Made by a program: the position numbers and the translations under genes
Notes under the pieces: generated by a model
Databases searched by the model: none
What the model was told of the DNA's origin: nothing
Seen by the model: only the letters and a program-made list of their open reading frames with translations
DNA from: Xenopus tropicalis
Taxonomy: Eukaryota; Chordata; Amphibia; Anura; Pipidae
Length of the DNA: 64,000 nt
Assembly (NCBI RefSeq): GCF_000004195.4
Contig: NC_030684.2
Span: forward strand, 106,779,929-106,843,928
Direction: 5' to 3'
In this document: in pieces, positions 11,736-22,532 of the stretch
Layout of the letters: each line of letters opens with the position of its first letter
Position numbering within the stretch: position 1 is the stretch's first letter

Positions 11736-11905
11736 TAGAGGGTGGGGAGCGACCAATTTGATCTTAACCCACCTTAAAGGTCCCCATACACGGGCCGTTT
11801 CTAGCTGCCGGTATCGGTCCCTTAGACCGATTCGGCAGCTAATCTGCCCCTGTATGGGGACCTTTAAGGTGGGTTAAGATCAAATTGGTCGCTCCCCACC
11901 CACTC
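11736..11905. mobile_element. Compound palindromic MITE
   Basis: Outer arms GTGGGGAGCGACCAATTTGA and TCAAATTGGTCGCTCCCCAC are inverted copies. Inside them is a small TTAA-flanked core (11778-11863) whose ends AGGTCCCCATACACGGGCC and CCCTGTATGGGGACCT are also inverted. The whole block is a palindrome of about 165 bp with two nested levels. Confidence 0.75.
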
Positions 11906-12317
11906 TATTTTAAACAAGTTGTGGTTGTACTACCCTAATACAATCATTAAAAAAAGACATCGAATTAAATTGAAATTTGTAAGCCATATTGCAATTTACA
12001 TTTTTTTCCAATTTTTCCCTATTTGCTGTTTTCTTCTGCTAAGGAATGTGTTTCCAATAGAAAGGTAAAAATTAAAATGAATTTAGCCTTTTTCCATTTG
12101 TGGGGTAGAGAGTCAGGGGCATAGCAAGTACAGTAAAAATACAAAACTAATAGCCAAAGCAACTTGGGTCAACACATCACCTGCGTGTACTCAATCCGAC
12201 GGGCCTGCATAGCATCAATCACAATCTGATTGTTTGGTCGGAGGGTCAAATGGCCGGATCAACCAGATATTGCCACAACCTTGTCAAACAAGTGGATCTT
12301 TCACTGTAGGGCCACCC

Positions 12318-12630
12318 CCTCTGACCTGGTTCCTCGGTTAGAAGTTAATCGTTTTTGTTAGAAGTTAATCATTTTTCTTTGCTTCCTTGTGCAGAGTGAA
12401 GCCCCGCCCCCACTTCCTGTTCAGGTCTCTCTTCAATTCGACTACCTGTAGTTGACCTGGAGAGCATTCTTGGCATGCCTGGAGGCAGCAGGAGCCAGTC
12501 TGTGCATTAGCAGGGTTTTTTTTTTTTTTTTTTATAAGAGACCTGAACAGGAAGTGGGGGCAGGGCTTCACTCTGCACAAGGAAGCAAAGAAAAACGATT
12601 AACTTCTAATTAAGGAACCAGGTCAGAGAG
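12318..12630. repeat. Fold-back element with about 95-bp arms
   Basis: The left arm carries CTGACCTGGTTCCT, TTTCTTTGCTTCCTTGTGCA and GAAGCCCCGCCCCCACTTCC; the right arm carries their inverted copies (12534-12628). The left arm has an extra tandem copy of GTTAGAAGTTAATC. A run of Ts lies at the centre. It is intronic, about 220 nt from exon 5. Confidence 0.75.
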
Positions 12631-12853
12631 AATGCTGGGACAAAGGTAGGTAATTCTGGAGGCTGTTTAGAGTAATTTTACTGATAAAAAAAAAAAGGTT
12701 TACTTATTCTTTAATGCACTTAGGTCCCATGCTCATCAGCCATATGTTGATCTAAAGGGTACAAACCCACAGCACCTAAACAACCATTGCAACCCTGCAC
12801 TCTTCTTGATTTAGCAAGCAGAAAGATATTTTAATGTAAAAGAGTGATCTTAC

Positions 12854-12957
12854 CTGTTGCTTGTTGTTTGGAGTATATGGCAGCATAGTAGATACATGGA
12901 ACATTAACTCATAATCCTTGTATGTTGTATAAAGTGAGTGGGTACCGGTTGAATCAG
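12854..12957 (-). CDS. sipa1l1: sipa1l1 coding exon 5, RapGAP domain (codons 663-697)
   Basis: The exon is 104 nt, with acceptor TTTTTTACAG|CT and donor CAACAG|GTAAGA, and ends in phase 0. It encodes [20 protein letters not shown] and then [14 protein letters not shown]. The FHVST.LPYT motif is a strongly conserved strand of the RapGAP fold next to the catalytic loop. It joins directly to the exon at 8734-8891, which carries the catalytic asparagine. Confidence 0.97.
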
Positions 12958-13937
12958 CTGTAAAAAATGACAAGAACTCATTTGGAAAAGTAAATTACTT
13001 TGAAGGTTACTTAAATATTAACATAAACCTGCATGTTGATGTGGTATTCAATATGATGACCTGCTTAGCATCAGTTATTGATTGTTTGGTCAAATGTTCG
13101 GATCAACCCAATATTGCTCACAACCTTGCCAAACAAGTGAATTTTTCAGTGTATGGCCACCCTTATTGTCCACAATGGAAGTGAATGGTAAAATATTTGT
13201 TATAAAACATGTTTAAACATCTCCAATGAAAAAGAACTCCGCTACTAAACAGTGCCAAATCCACCGTGACGCTGGCCTTAAACATCAATTATTCACAACA
13301 TGTACAAATGTGTTGGTTACCAATTGGTCTAAGTATGCCTCATCGCTGTACAGAGGGGCCTGGTTTTGTTTAGTTAACACTAAAAGCTTCTGGGCAATGT
13401 GTTTAGTGGCTGCAGCTGTTAAGATTCTTATTCTAGGAAAGACAAATGAAATCATGACAACACCCCAAGCAGAAGTTCTAAATGTGAGCAGATCTATGCT
13501 CAGCCTAAAAGCAATTCCACTGTCACCCTCAGTGTTAGCTTTCGAAATGCTGAATCAACAAAACCCATTTGCCAGCGCACAATATGAAGAACAATACAGC
13601 CGCACAGTCTTTGTGATGGTGCTAAAAGTCAGTAGACAGATGGGTGTGGATTTTTTGTTCTTAATGAGTCAGCAGCCATGAGAAAGTATTTCTGGGAAAA
13701 AAAAACATTAAAAAAATGGGGGGGAAAAAAAGTATTGCAGCTAGCACACTATAAAGGGGGCTTTATATGTCTACAGTTCAGCCTGTGATATACTTCCCCA
13801 GTGCATTTTCAAAAGTTACCATGTTGAAATGATGTCTCAGGGTGACTAAATAAGATCTTTTTTGTTTCTATCGATACAAGATAAAAAAATGTTTATTAGG
13901 CAAAGAACTCCTACATGAAAGTCCTTTACTGCACTTA

Positions 13938-14010
13938 GGGCAGAGGCACACGGGGAGATTAGTCGCCCACGACAAGTCTTCGTTACCGCAGGCGGGCTTA
14001 CATCTGCCAA
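13938..14010. mobile_element. MITE fragment of the 'GATTAGTCGCC' family
   Basis: AGGGCAGAGGCACACGGGGA followed by GATTAGTCGCCCACGACAA matches the left end of the 18000-18336 and 451-650 elements. The fragment stops before the adjoining T2-type MITE at 14037. Confidence 0.55.
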
Positions 14011-14036
14011 TGTATAGCCAACTTAAAGGAAAACTG

Positions 14037-14608
14037 GCATGGGAAACATGATTTTTTTTTTTTTTTTCAAAATGCACACGTTAATAGAGCTTCTCCAGCA
14101 GAAACCTTAAGTAAGTCCATTTTTTTAAAATTGCAAACTGTTTTTTTATATTTATTTTGAAATTTCACATGGGGATAGCCAAGTTCTTTATTTTCCAGAG
14201 TGCCACAGCCATGTGCCCTGTGCTCTGATAAACTTCAATCGCACTTTCCAGCTGCGCTGCAAGTTGGAGTGATATCACCCCCTTCCACCCAGCAGCCGAT
14301 CAGCAGGACAATTAGGCAGGTAGCAAGATAGCAGCTACCCGAAACCTGTATTGCTAAAATTGTTGGATAGCAAAATTCAACAATAGGATACCTGAAAGCA
14401 GTTCTAATGTGTAGTGCTAGCTCCTTCTGAAAGCTCAGACTCAAGCACAATGCACTAAGATGGCTGCCGACACACCAATTTTACAGCTAAAAAAAATAAA
14501 TTTCTTAGTTCAAAAATAACATTTTAAATGGTAGAGTGAATTATTTGCTATATAAACAGTGTAATTTAAAAATAAAAAGTACATCATAAAAATCATGACT
14601 GTATCCCT
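14037..14608. mobile_element. T2/Kolobok-like MITE, 'CTCCAGCAG' family
   Basis: It begins after TTAA with AGGAAAACTGGCATGGGAAA and ends ATCATGACTGTATCCCTTT. Shared blocks (CTCCAGCAGAA, TTTGAAATTTCACATGGGG, CTGCAAGTTGGAGTGATATC) recur at 37790-38312, 48320-48751 and 51265-52084. The TTAAAGGRR-type terminus is characteristic of Xenopus T2 MITEs (literature knowledge). The right TTAA is lost. Confidence 0.7.
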
Positions 14609-16504
14609 TTTGTGGGGTGTGACCAATGAGGATAAGTCAATGTAGATGTGTGTGTGTGTTGGGGTAGGGTTGAAACTTCACATTTTCTTGGAATTTAACT
14701 TGTGTATCTATTTTTGGCATCTTGAAACAGACTGCTTCTAAATCAAGAAAGATGTTTTTATTCCATTCTGGCCAGGCTCCATGCCTCTCTAGACTAAACA
14801 TTTGGCCCTTATACTCCCAGCTGGTAATGCCAGAGATAGAAGGAAGATGGTGTTTTAAAAAAATCACACAGAACTCTGATTTTTGTCTGGTTAGCTAGAT
14901 TTAAGTCAAGACCAAGTTGGATGCCAGGTCAATCCACAAAATCCCGTAGGTGTTCATGGGGGGAGGAAAGCCTGAGGTCACCTGGTGGAATGCAATAGTC
15001 AGTTAAGAGCGAATCTAGAGATGAACTTATTGATATAAGAGTCTATATTTGATTTATATGAGATTGGATCGATAGACAGCAATAGGGATTGCGGAAGAGG
15101 TGGTTTGATGAGACAAGTAAAGGTGTTGTCCATCTGTTGCAAGAAATCAGATCTTTTTAAAATATCATCTTTGGAATTTTTTTCTCCCCAGTGGACCCAT
15201 TAATTTGCCAAGCCCTTTATATATTTAAAAAATGCATAGCTCAGTTATCTAACATATATAGATAAATAACTGATGAAAACATTATCTGCTAAATAAAAGC
15301 TAATCTGCTATATAAGAATGAATATTAACTGGAGAAAAAATCCACATTTAATCACAGGAATAACTATCAAAGAAATATTTCCTTTGCTATAAGGTAAATA
15401 ACATAAAATAAAGTACCATGAAATTATATTTATTCTCAACCAACAAGCATACAGGTAAACTGCAATCTATACAAAAGCTTTTTCTAAAGGTGCTGCATAA
15501 ATATGACATTGTTTTATGCTTATCTGTCAACTTACTAGCCTGTTTAAATATTGATGCTGCCTTCCACATAACCTAAAGTGCTGTTCACAAATCACTGGTG
15601 CTGCACAATATTTATCTGCCACACATAATGGCACATTTTCTGCAAATTATGACTGACTCACAGTTTATTAAATAAGCCACCACTGTCTGATTCTATTGCA
15701 GGCAGGTTTCACAAAGACTATAAAAGACAAAACCCACTGTCCAATAGAAAAGCCAAATCCACCTGCTTGATCCCTATGAAGGGAAATAAGAGAATACTCG
15801 GCTGTTAATCATGTGACTGCAGTGAATCTCCAAATCCTATCATATTTGTGAGGGGGGGGGGTAAGGCTTTAAATGCCCTAATGAAAAGCAAACTGGATAA
15901 AAAAACATAGGAAGAAGATGGGCAGTCAGGCAGTTTGACCAGTTTCAACCATACTACCCAACCATCTGGGAATGTATGGCCAGTCAGGTTGCCATTCAGA
16001 CCGACAATAATTCCCCACTCCTAGTGGACTGAAAGCTGCACCTCCTTTTCACTTCCTGTTAATCTAAACATTAGGTTGGTGGGCCTGACAGAACGGAGCA
16101 ATGAAGGGCCACATGAGCACTTCTACCAACTGCTTAATCTATGATGTTATTTCTATTGACATTTGACCATTCTCCCTATCAGAAATCCAAGACAAATATC
16201 CAGTCATTTGGCCACCTTACCAAATGAACGGATCTTTAATCTTTTGATCAATTTGGGTGGAGAAAAAGTTTTGAAGGTAAGACAGAAAAATTGATTTTTT
16301 GGCAAAGCAGAAGCTACAAGAAGAAACTTTCCGAGAGGAACAAGGGAAACACCTGAAATTGTTGCCCATAAATACCTGTACTCTTTTTAGTAAGCTCTAT
16401 GTATGTGCATAAAATAGGAATACATTTATATGGTCCTCTGTCAAAGTTTAATTCAAATAATACAAAAAACAAAAAAAAAAGCTTAATTGCGACTTTAATC
16501 TTAC

Positions 16505-16679
16505 TTTTGGTATCCAGCTGAGCTCTATACTTTTCAAATCCCTTAAGTCGCACCCGTTCTCCCAAGAGTTGAAGGAATTCTTCAAAAGCTGGTCCTGCTG
16601 ACTCATTATTGTACATTTCCTCCTCTGTACTCTGGCCGGCTTTGCAGTACATGATGCCCACTTTCATCTGGTAGCTTAG
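16505..16679 (-). CDS. sipa1l1: sipa1l1 coding exon 4, RapGAP domain start (codons 605-662)
   Basis: The exon is 175 nt, with acceptor CTCACCAG|CTA and donor CCAAAA|GTAAGA, and ends in phase 1. It encodes [20 protein letters not shown] and then [20 protein letters not shown], the first part of the RapGAP catalytic domain (the FEEFL..LG.R..L.GF pattern is typical of the Rap1GAP/tuberin family). An ORF reading on past the donor into lysine- and phenylalanine-rich sequence is intronic. Confidence 0.97.
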
Positions 16680-17381
16680 CTGGTGAGAGACAGAGAGTTT
16701 AGAATGCAGTACAATGTGTTTATGAACAGAAAGAGGGAAATAAAGAGAAATTATTTTGGGAAGGATAAAGACACTGGAAACTCAGAGATGCTAAAGTGTA
16801 AGTAAAGTGGAGTAATTACAGTTTATATAAAAAAGTAAAATGTTGCCGCAGATGTTAGGGTGTCATATTATTTATAAATAAAAATCATTTTCTCTAATTC
16901 AGTATGAGTGGTAGGGAGAACCAAACTCACTAGTGCATACTTAGTAAAGCTACACATTTCCTGTCTATAAAGAAATGTGTGGTTACACCAGTACATACTG
17001 GTGTTATTACAATTGGTTGTAAGAGAAGGTTACTATCATTTGATGCTTCTTTAAATATGAAGTGTCAGTGCATGTTACTTAGAGGTCGACCTTGACTTGC
17101 AATTCATTTCCTTTAAATATACAAATTTAAGAAGAGTCGATTGCTTGGGCTTAACTGGATTTACCAAGTATTAACCTTTGAACAAACAGCTCTCAGACTC
17201 TTGTTGTGTCGGGGAAGAAACGCAAAAGACAGGACTGTTTGCTGAACTAAGTATTGGTATAATGTCCCCTGACAATGACAAACCAGAGAACAAAAGGCAA
17301 AGCTAACCATAAAGTTTGTTTGTTTCTACTATCTGCTGAGAATTATTGCTAAACCTAGCATCTAAAGGCCACTGGACTTAA

Positions 17382-17620
17382 AGGACAAGTCAACCCAAAA
17401 TATCATTTTTTGCCTAATAAAAGAAAACATTCCAAGCAATTTTGCAATATACATTCATTACAAATTTGCAATGGTTTTTTACTTATTTGTATATTTAACT
17501 GCAATTAGAAGTAGTGTCTGCATGTAAAGCACTAAACATTTTCAATAAATTTACATTGAAAAGTTGGAATTATGTTTTCTTTTATTAGGCAAAAAGTAAT
17601 TTTTGGGGTTGACGTGTCCT
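17382..17620. mobile_element. T2/Kolobok-like MITE with TTAA duplication
   Basis: TTAA at 17378-17381 and 17621-17624 flanks inverted ends AGGACAAGTCAACCC and GGGGTTGACGTGTCCT. The second layer TTTTGCCTAATAAAAGAAAA is mirrored by TTTTCTTTTATTAGGCAAAA. The element is 239 bp, noncoding and essentially complete. Confidence 0.85.
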
Positions 17621-17999
17621 TTAAGCAAGAGAGACAAAATGGACTAAAGTACAGGAAGCAAATAGAAAACAGAAATATCCCTGTAAATATCACAATAATA
17701 AAAGAGTCGTAAAACTAAATCAAACATTGTGTTTTAAAAGCCAATTTAATCCTAAGCAACAGTCCAATACATCTTAGGCTGATGGCGCTTTTCCGCTGGC
17801 TGAAAAAGACATGAAAACACTCCATTTGCCTTTAATTGGAAAAATCAGAAAATGGCAGTACCAGGCAGTACATTTGGGCTAAAGACTGCAGATCTAGTGC
17901 TACAGAAAGAAACTGCATTTGCTTTTTAGCTGGTACTACACGTGTTGTCAGCCCTTCCAGTGAGCTGTAAATGCTATTGAAAGCAATATCTGTCCTTAA

Positions 18000-18336
18000 G
18001 GGCTCTGGCACACGGGGGAGATTAGTCGCCCGCGATTAACTCCCTGTTCGCGGGCGACTAATCTCCCCGAGTTGCCTACCCCTGCCATCCCACCGGCGAA
18101 CATGTAAGTCGCCGGCGGGATGGCAGACGCGGCGACGCGATTTTGCGCAAATCGCCGAAAAAGACTCCCGAGTCTTTTTTGGCGATTTCCGGAAATCGCC
18201 CCGCCGCGTCTGCCATCCCGCCGGCGACTTACATGTTCGCCGGTGGGATGGCAGGGGTAGGCAACTCGGGGAGATTAGTCGCCCGCAACAGGGAGTTTTA
18301 TCGCGGGCGACTAATCTCCCCCGTGTGCCAGAGCCC
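18000..18336. mobile_element. Near-perfect palindromic MITE (337 bp) at TTAA
   Basis: TTAA is duplicated at 17996-17999 and 18337-18340. Ends GGGCTCTGGCACACGGGGGA and TCCCCCGTGTGCCAGAGCCC are exact inverted copies, and pairing continues to the centre near 18168 with few mismatches. Each arm also carries its own small hairpin (GATTAGTCGCCCGCGA and its inverted copy). GC content is far above the surroundings. Few differences between the arms suggest a young insertion. Confidence 0.9.
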
Positions 18337-18639
18337 TTAAGCTCCCCTCACTGCTGTCTGTGACAACATGTACTGCAGTAGTAGTCAGCTCTCCACCAGC
18401 CAAAATTCCAAATTCACACAGTGGCTTGCACTCTTCTGTGATTCTCATTCTTTATAGGCCTGTTGATCATAGACCAGAAAACGCAAGGCTAACTGCTATC
18501 ATTAATTTTTCTGTGAAGATAATAAAAGTTCTGCTTGCAGATGCAGCCATATTTAAACAGTCGCCTGGGCTGATTTAATGATACAGGTCGTACATTGCAC
18601 CAGCGCAGTTACCAATAGCAACCAAACAGCATCTGTATA

Positions 18640-18790
18640 AAGGTGGTCATACACTATAAGAGCGGACCTTTCTGTGTGAGATATCAGGCCCAAGGGCCAA
18701 ACGATTGGGTTGCAATGACAAGAATATGAGCTGCTGGAGTGAGGAATACATGAATGAGCCTATGCGGTCCTCGACCGACAGGCATTTTCG
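18640..18790. mobile_element. Degraded 'GGTCCCCATACACGG'-type MITE fragment
   Basis: AAAGGTGGTCATACACTATA, CCCAAGGGCCAAACGATTGG and TGAGCCTATGCGGTCC are decayed versions of blocks in 42325-42690. No right end is visible. Confidence 0.5.
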
Positions 18791-18963
18791 TGACATTTCC
18801 AAAAATTCAGAAATTATTGTATTTTATCCGAATTTTTCCAATTTCGTGATTCAAATTTGTACTTTGATGAATGTGCCTCCTTGTGTAGGGATGCAAATTG
18901 AAGATTGCTGGAGAAGGTACTAAGTAATGCAAAGAGTAGAATGCAAAGAGCAGAATGAATATA

Positions 18964-18968
<5 letters not shown>

Positions 18969-19008
<40 letters not shown>
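18969..19008. repeat. (TA)n microsatellite
   Basis: About 20 uninterrupted TA units, preceded by imperfect TA sequence from 18960. Confidence 0.95.
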
Positions 19009-19012
<4 letters not shown>

Positions 19013-20149
19013 TCATATGCTCAAACCTCTTAATATTGTTAAAAATTGTTCTTGGATGTTAAAACTGTAAACTGTGAATTCTACTGCTAATCTGTCATTT
19101 ATGTAAATAGAAAACAAACAAGCCATCAGTGCTAGGCTATTGGTAGTGTATGCAGGCAATTCAGCACTAATTAGAGCCATGAATGGGAGTAATTTGTGCA
19201 GGACTGAAAAGGCGTTGAGAGGACAGCAGTTTTCAATAGGAATCAAAGGATCTGTTAGAGGTCAGGTTGATAATTAGGGCAAGCTCCGCCCATGAGTAAT
19301 TCTGCATTTGTGCTCTTCGCATTCAGTAACAAGGGATACACACAGGAGCAAAGGTGCCAAGTGGGAGCATTGTTTTTAGGTACACAGATAAACAGGTGAA
19401 AAATGCTTTTATGGCACAGAACAGTACTTATTCCACTCACTGAGCCTTTTATTTAAAAAAAGCATTTACACATACAAAAATGTATGAAGATGAGTGCTAT
19501 AAATCAAGGATAACCAATAATCTAAGGCTTTATTGTCAGAAGGCTTTAGCTACCTTTTACATTGTTAATTAAATAAGCAAAAAGTGGAAAATATATACTT
19601 AACACCCAAAAGAGAACCTTTGATGGCCATGACATTAGGGTCAATATGATTGCTGCTGATTAGCAGTGGCCTGCAAACCCTGGGAAACTCAGTAAGTCAC
19701 CGTACACAGAATGTAGCTGGAAGGGTTTAAATGTCACCACTGTGCAAATAACCTGCTTGAATTTTTACTTTTAGCATGGTGTAGGTAGCTTTATTCTAGA
19801 ACAAGCTGAAAATAAATCTTCATTTTTTTAATGGTTTTTGAAATATTTCAATTTTTTAGTTCTGCGGCTCTCAGCCTTGGAATTTCAACATGAAATACCC
19901 TAGCAACCAGGCAGTAGGTTGGAAATCAGAAGGGAAGATACATAGTAGAGGGCCTGAAAAGAAAGATAATAATAAATGAAAGAATAACAATAAACCTGAA
20001 TCCTCACAGTTCAAGAATTCACATCCCTACAGCCAGATAGCATTTTCAGCTTCAGGCAGGAAATAGGCAGAACATAAATACTAATAATTCAGAAACCATA
20101 CATTAAATAATGGAGGACAATTTAAATGGCATGCTAAAAGTTAATTTAA

Positions 20150-21040
20150 AGGAGCAGTAACACCACAAAACTGAAAGTGTTTTAATGTACTTAAAGCGGA
20201 CCTGTCACCTTAAGAAATAATTTAAAATTGTTTTCTATTGTGTTTGGCAAGCAAAATAAACTTTACTTACTTTATATAAATTATTTAAATCTTATCTTAT
20301 TCAGCCTTGGAATTCACAATTGCAGCAAGCAGGCAGGGGCCATTTTGTGGACACTGTTATCAAAGCTGGCATTGCATCCTGCCAAAATCTTGTTTCTGTG
20401 CCAGTATGGAGGGACCTAATGCCCATGTCCATGCACTGGTTACACAATTAGATGGTGAGGAGGGAGGGGGAATGTGAGGAGGGCAGCGACATCTAAGAAG
20501 TTCTGAATTGAAAGTGAAAGTATCTGTCTGCCCCACCTCTATGCCTAAGGCATAGAGGCGGGGCAGGCATTATATGATTGACAGCTGGGATTTTAAAATG
20601 CTTTTATAATGGGTTTGGATGTGGTAATAAAAAAAATTATTTTGGGTTTCATGTTTAATTTGAAAAGGACTTTTATTATAGAGCTTTTTGTGTCTGGGTG
20701 ACAGATCCACTTTAACATTACTATTGCCCTACACTGGTAAATGATGTGTTTTGCTTCAAAAAGACTACTATAGTTTATATAAATAAGCTGTTGTGTGGCT
20801 AAGGGGCAACAATTTAGGCTTGAAAAAGGCACAGGTTACATAGCAGATAAGCTCTGTAGAATACAATGGTGTTTTGCAGAGTTTTTCTGTTATCTGGTCT
20901 TGCGCAATTTCGCCCTATTTCAGTTTGAATAGCTGCCCCCATGGCTACACAGCAGCTTATTTATATAAACTATACCAGTTTCTCTGTAGCAAACATACAA
21001 CGTTTATCAGTGCAGGTCAATGGTAAAGGTATAAAATCAA
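20150..21040. mobile_element. T2-like MITE interrupted by a second T2-like MITE
   Basis: TTAA (20146-20149) is followed by AGGAGCAGTAACACCACAAA; the sequence resumes after 20715 with CATTACTATTGCCCTACACT and TTTATATAAATAAGCTG, then GGCACAGGTTACATAGCAGA and AACATACAACGTTTATCAGT. The same blocks occur in the copy at 46232-46965. The right terminus is not clear and the element may be cut by the Tc1 remnant starting near 21065. Confidence 0.65.
20195..20711. mobile_element. T2-like MITE with TTAA duplication (517 bp)
   Basis: TTAA at 20191-20194 and 20712-20715 flanks ends AGCGGACCTGTCACCTTAAG and GGGTGACAGATCCACT, an inverted pair. The interior contains CCGCCTCTATGCCTAAGGCA-like sequence (in one direction or the other), also seen at 37309-37420 in another decayed copy. 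It sits inside the element at 20150-21040. Confidence 0.8.
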
Positions 21041-21064
21041 ATGAGAAGGGCCTCCCACTTAAAA

Positions 21065-21598
21065 ATCATGGAAATCATTGAAGATGGGTCGTAGCTGGGT
21101 CTTCCAACATGACAATGACCCGAAGCACACAGCCAGGATAACCAAGGAGTGGCTCCGTAAGAGGCATATCAAGGTTTTGGAGTGGCCTAGCCAGACTCCA
21201 GACCTAAATCCAATAGAAAATCTTTGGAGGTAGCTGAAACCTGACAGTTCTAGAGGAGATCTGTGTGGAGGAGTGGGCCAAAATCCATGTTGCAGTGTGT
21301 GCAAACCTGGTCAAGAACTACAAGAAACATTTGACCTCTGTAATTGCAAACAAAGGCTTCTGTACCAAATATTAACACTGAATTTCTCAGGTGTTCAAAT
21401 ACTTATGTGCAGCAGTGCAATACAAATAAATTCTTTAAAAATCATACAATGTGATTTACTGAATATTTTCTTAAAATGCTGTCTCTTACAGTGGGAATGC
21501 ACCTAAAATGTGAATTTCAGACCCCTCCATGATTTCTAAGTGGGAGAACTTGCAAAATCGCAGGGTGTTCAAATACTTCTGTTCCTCACTGTATATAT
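21065..21598 (+). mobile_element. Tc1-like transposon, 3' half with transposase remnant
   Basis: The plus-strand reading gives [20 protein letters not shown] followed by [17 protein letters not shown], the DD(34)E catalytic core end of Tc1/mariner transposases, with the second Asp and the Glu visible. A TAG follows LWR where the family continues with LK, so the copy is inactive. Downstream is a noncoding end containing GTGTTCAAATACTT twice. The first half of the transposase and the 5' terminal repeat are absent. Confidence 0.9.
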
Positions 21599-22144
21599 AT
21601 ATTACATATATACTACTATACTATACATTTAAATGGTGCTCCTTTGCCCATAAAATTGGAAACAATAAGATAAACACCATCACATTTGCTTTCAGCAAAA
21701 CTAACTTTTTGCATATTCAGATGAGAAATGTTTATGAGTAAAGTTATTCATAAAATATTACTCATGCAGACTGATTTTATTTAGAAAGGAAGCATATGCA
21801 TGGATCAGAGCAGCAAATCCTCCATGCTTACAGCTAACGTATAAAGCACAGAGCAACAAAGTACAAGAGCATCAATTCTACGGGTAAAATGTTTCCATTT
21901 AACAATTTCTAGAATTTGAAATAAACTTGTCTGCAGGAATAAAATTGTTCCTTTTTGTTAGGAAACAAAGTCATGGAATCATTTAAGAACTGAATACATT
22001 AATATAACTGTATTTAAGTTAATTGTGGTGACCCGTTTTTTGTTCCTGACCCCATACCTTAAGAATCTCTGCTTTACAAGACAGATCAAATATATTTGCT
22101 CATATTAATGCAGAGTACTGAGCAAATGCAAATACAAAGTACTC

Positions 22145-22291
22145 AGATCAATATCCTATTGGGTTTAATTAATATTTCTAGTTTTTTTTTAGTAGAAAAG
22201 GTATGGAGAACCAAATTATGGAAAGAGCCCTTATCCGGAAACCTCCAGGTTTGGAGAATTCTGGATAACAATTCCCACCCCATATCTGTAT
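22145..22291. mobile_element. MITE remnant, 'ACAGGTATGGGACC' family
   Basis: GGGTTTAATTAATATTTCTA, AAATTATGGAAAGAGCCCTT, ATCCGGAAACC and the end CCCATATCTGTA match the right half of the full copies at 46602-46931 and 29633-29930. Confidence 0.7.
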
Positions 22292-22343
22292 ATTACTGTC
22301 ACATATCATCAAGCCATGGAAGAAAGGTATAGTTCATGCATAC

Positions 22344-22532
22344 CCCTTGCTCATCCAGCTTCAGAAGCTGCTCAGTCACTTTTGGCGTGTTGAAGGCCAG
22401 TCTGAGACACTGAACGTTCAGCTCTGGAACAATGTGCTCAAGTACTTCTTTAAGGGGCAATCCTCGAGCTGTGCCATGTTTTGCAGTGGATGGGATGGCA
22501 TCTTCTAGCACTGATCCTCGTAAAGTCATAAG
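22344..22532 (-). CDS. sipa1l1: sipa1l1 coding exon 3 (codons 542-604)
   Basis: The exon is 189 nt and phase 0 at both ends, with acceptor TTTGCAG|CTT and donor CAAGGG|GTATGC. It encodes [20 protein letters not shown] through [13 protein letters not shown], nearly identical to vertebrate SIPA1L1, and lies just before or at the start of the RapGAP domain. The donor is a weaker GTATGC rather than GTAAGT. A decayed MITE (22145-22291) begins only about 50 nt into the downstream intron. Confidence 0.96.

Larger units (their letters stand above)
8892..12853 (-). other. sipa1l1: sipa1l1 intron 5
   Basis: GT-AG intron of 3962 nt. It holds a T2-like end fragment (TTTAAAGGGATACTATCACC near 8924), a hAT-like element (11150-11435), a composite palindromic MITE (11484-11905) and a fold-back (12318-12630). 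The stretch 9050-11100 is mostly free of recognisable repeats apart from an A-run near 10071. Confidence 0.8.
12958..16504 (-). other. sipa1l1: sipa1l1 intron 4
   Basis: GT-AG intron of 3547 nt. It holds a 'GATTAGTCGCC' MITE end (13938-14010), a T2-type MITE (14037-14608) and a short G9 tract at about 15852. A 151-codon plus-strand open frame at 13226-13681 resembles no protein I know. The stretch 14620-15840 shows no element. Confidence 0.75.
16680..22343 (-). other. sipa1l1: sipa1l1 intron 3
   Basis: GT-AG intron of 5664 nt. It holds a T2-like MITE (17382-17620), a long palindrome (18000-18336), a MITE fragment (18640-18790), a TA microsatellite, nested MITEs (20150-21040), a Tc1-like 3' half (21065-21598) and a MITE remnant (22145-22291). 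The stretch 19010-20140 shows nothing recognisable. Confidence 0.8.

Noticed and set aside
13226..13681. 151-codon open frame on the plus strand inside sipa1l1 intron 4
   Set aside because: It runs against the gene, matches no protein family I recognise, has no promoter or splice context, and AT-rich intronic DNA of this length often has such frames.
17382..18336. CRISPR-like or satellite array from repeated palindromes
   Set aside because: The repeats are dispersed MITEs with target duplications, not regularly spaced direct repeats, and the host is a vertebrate.
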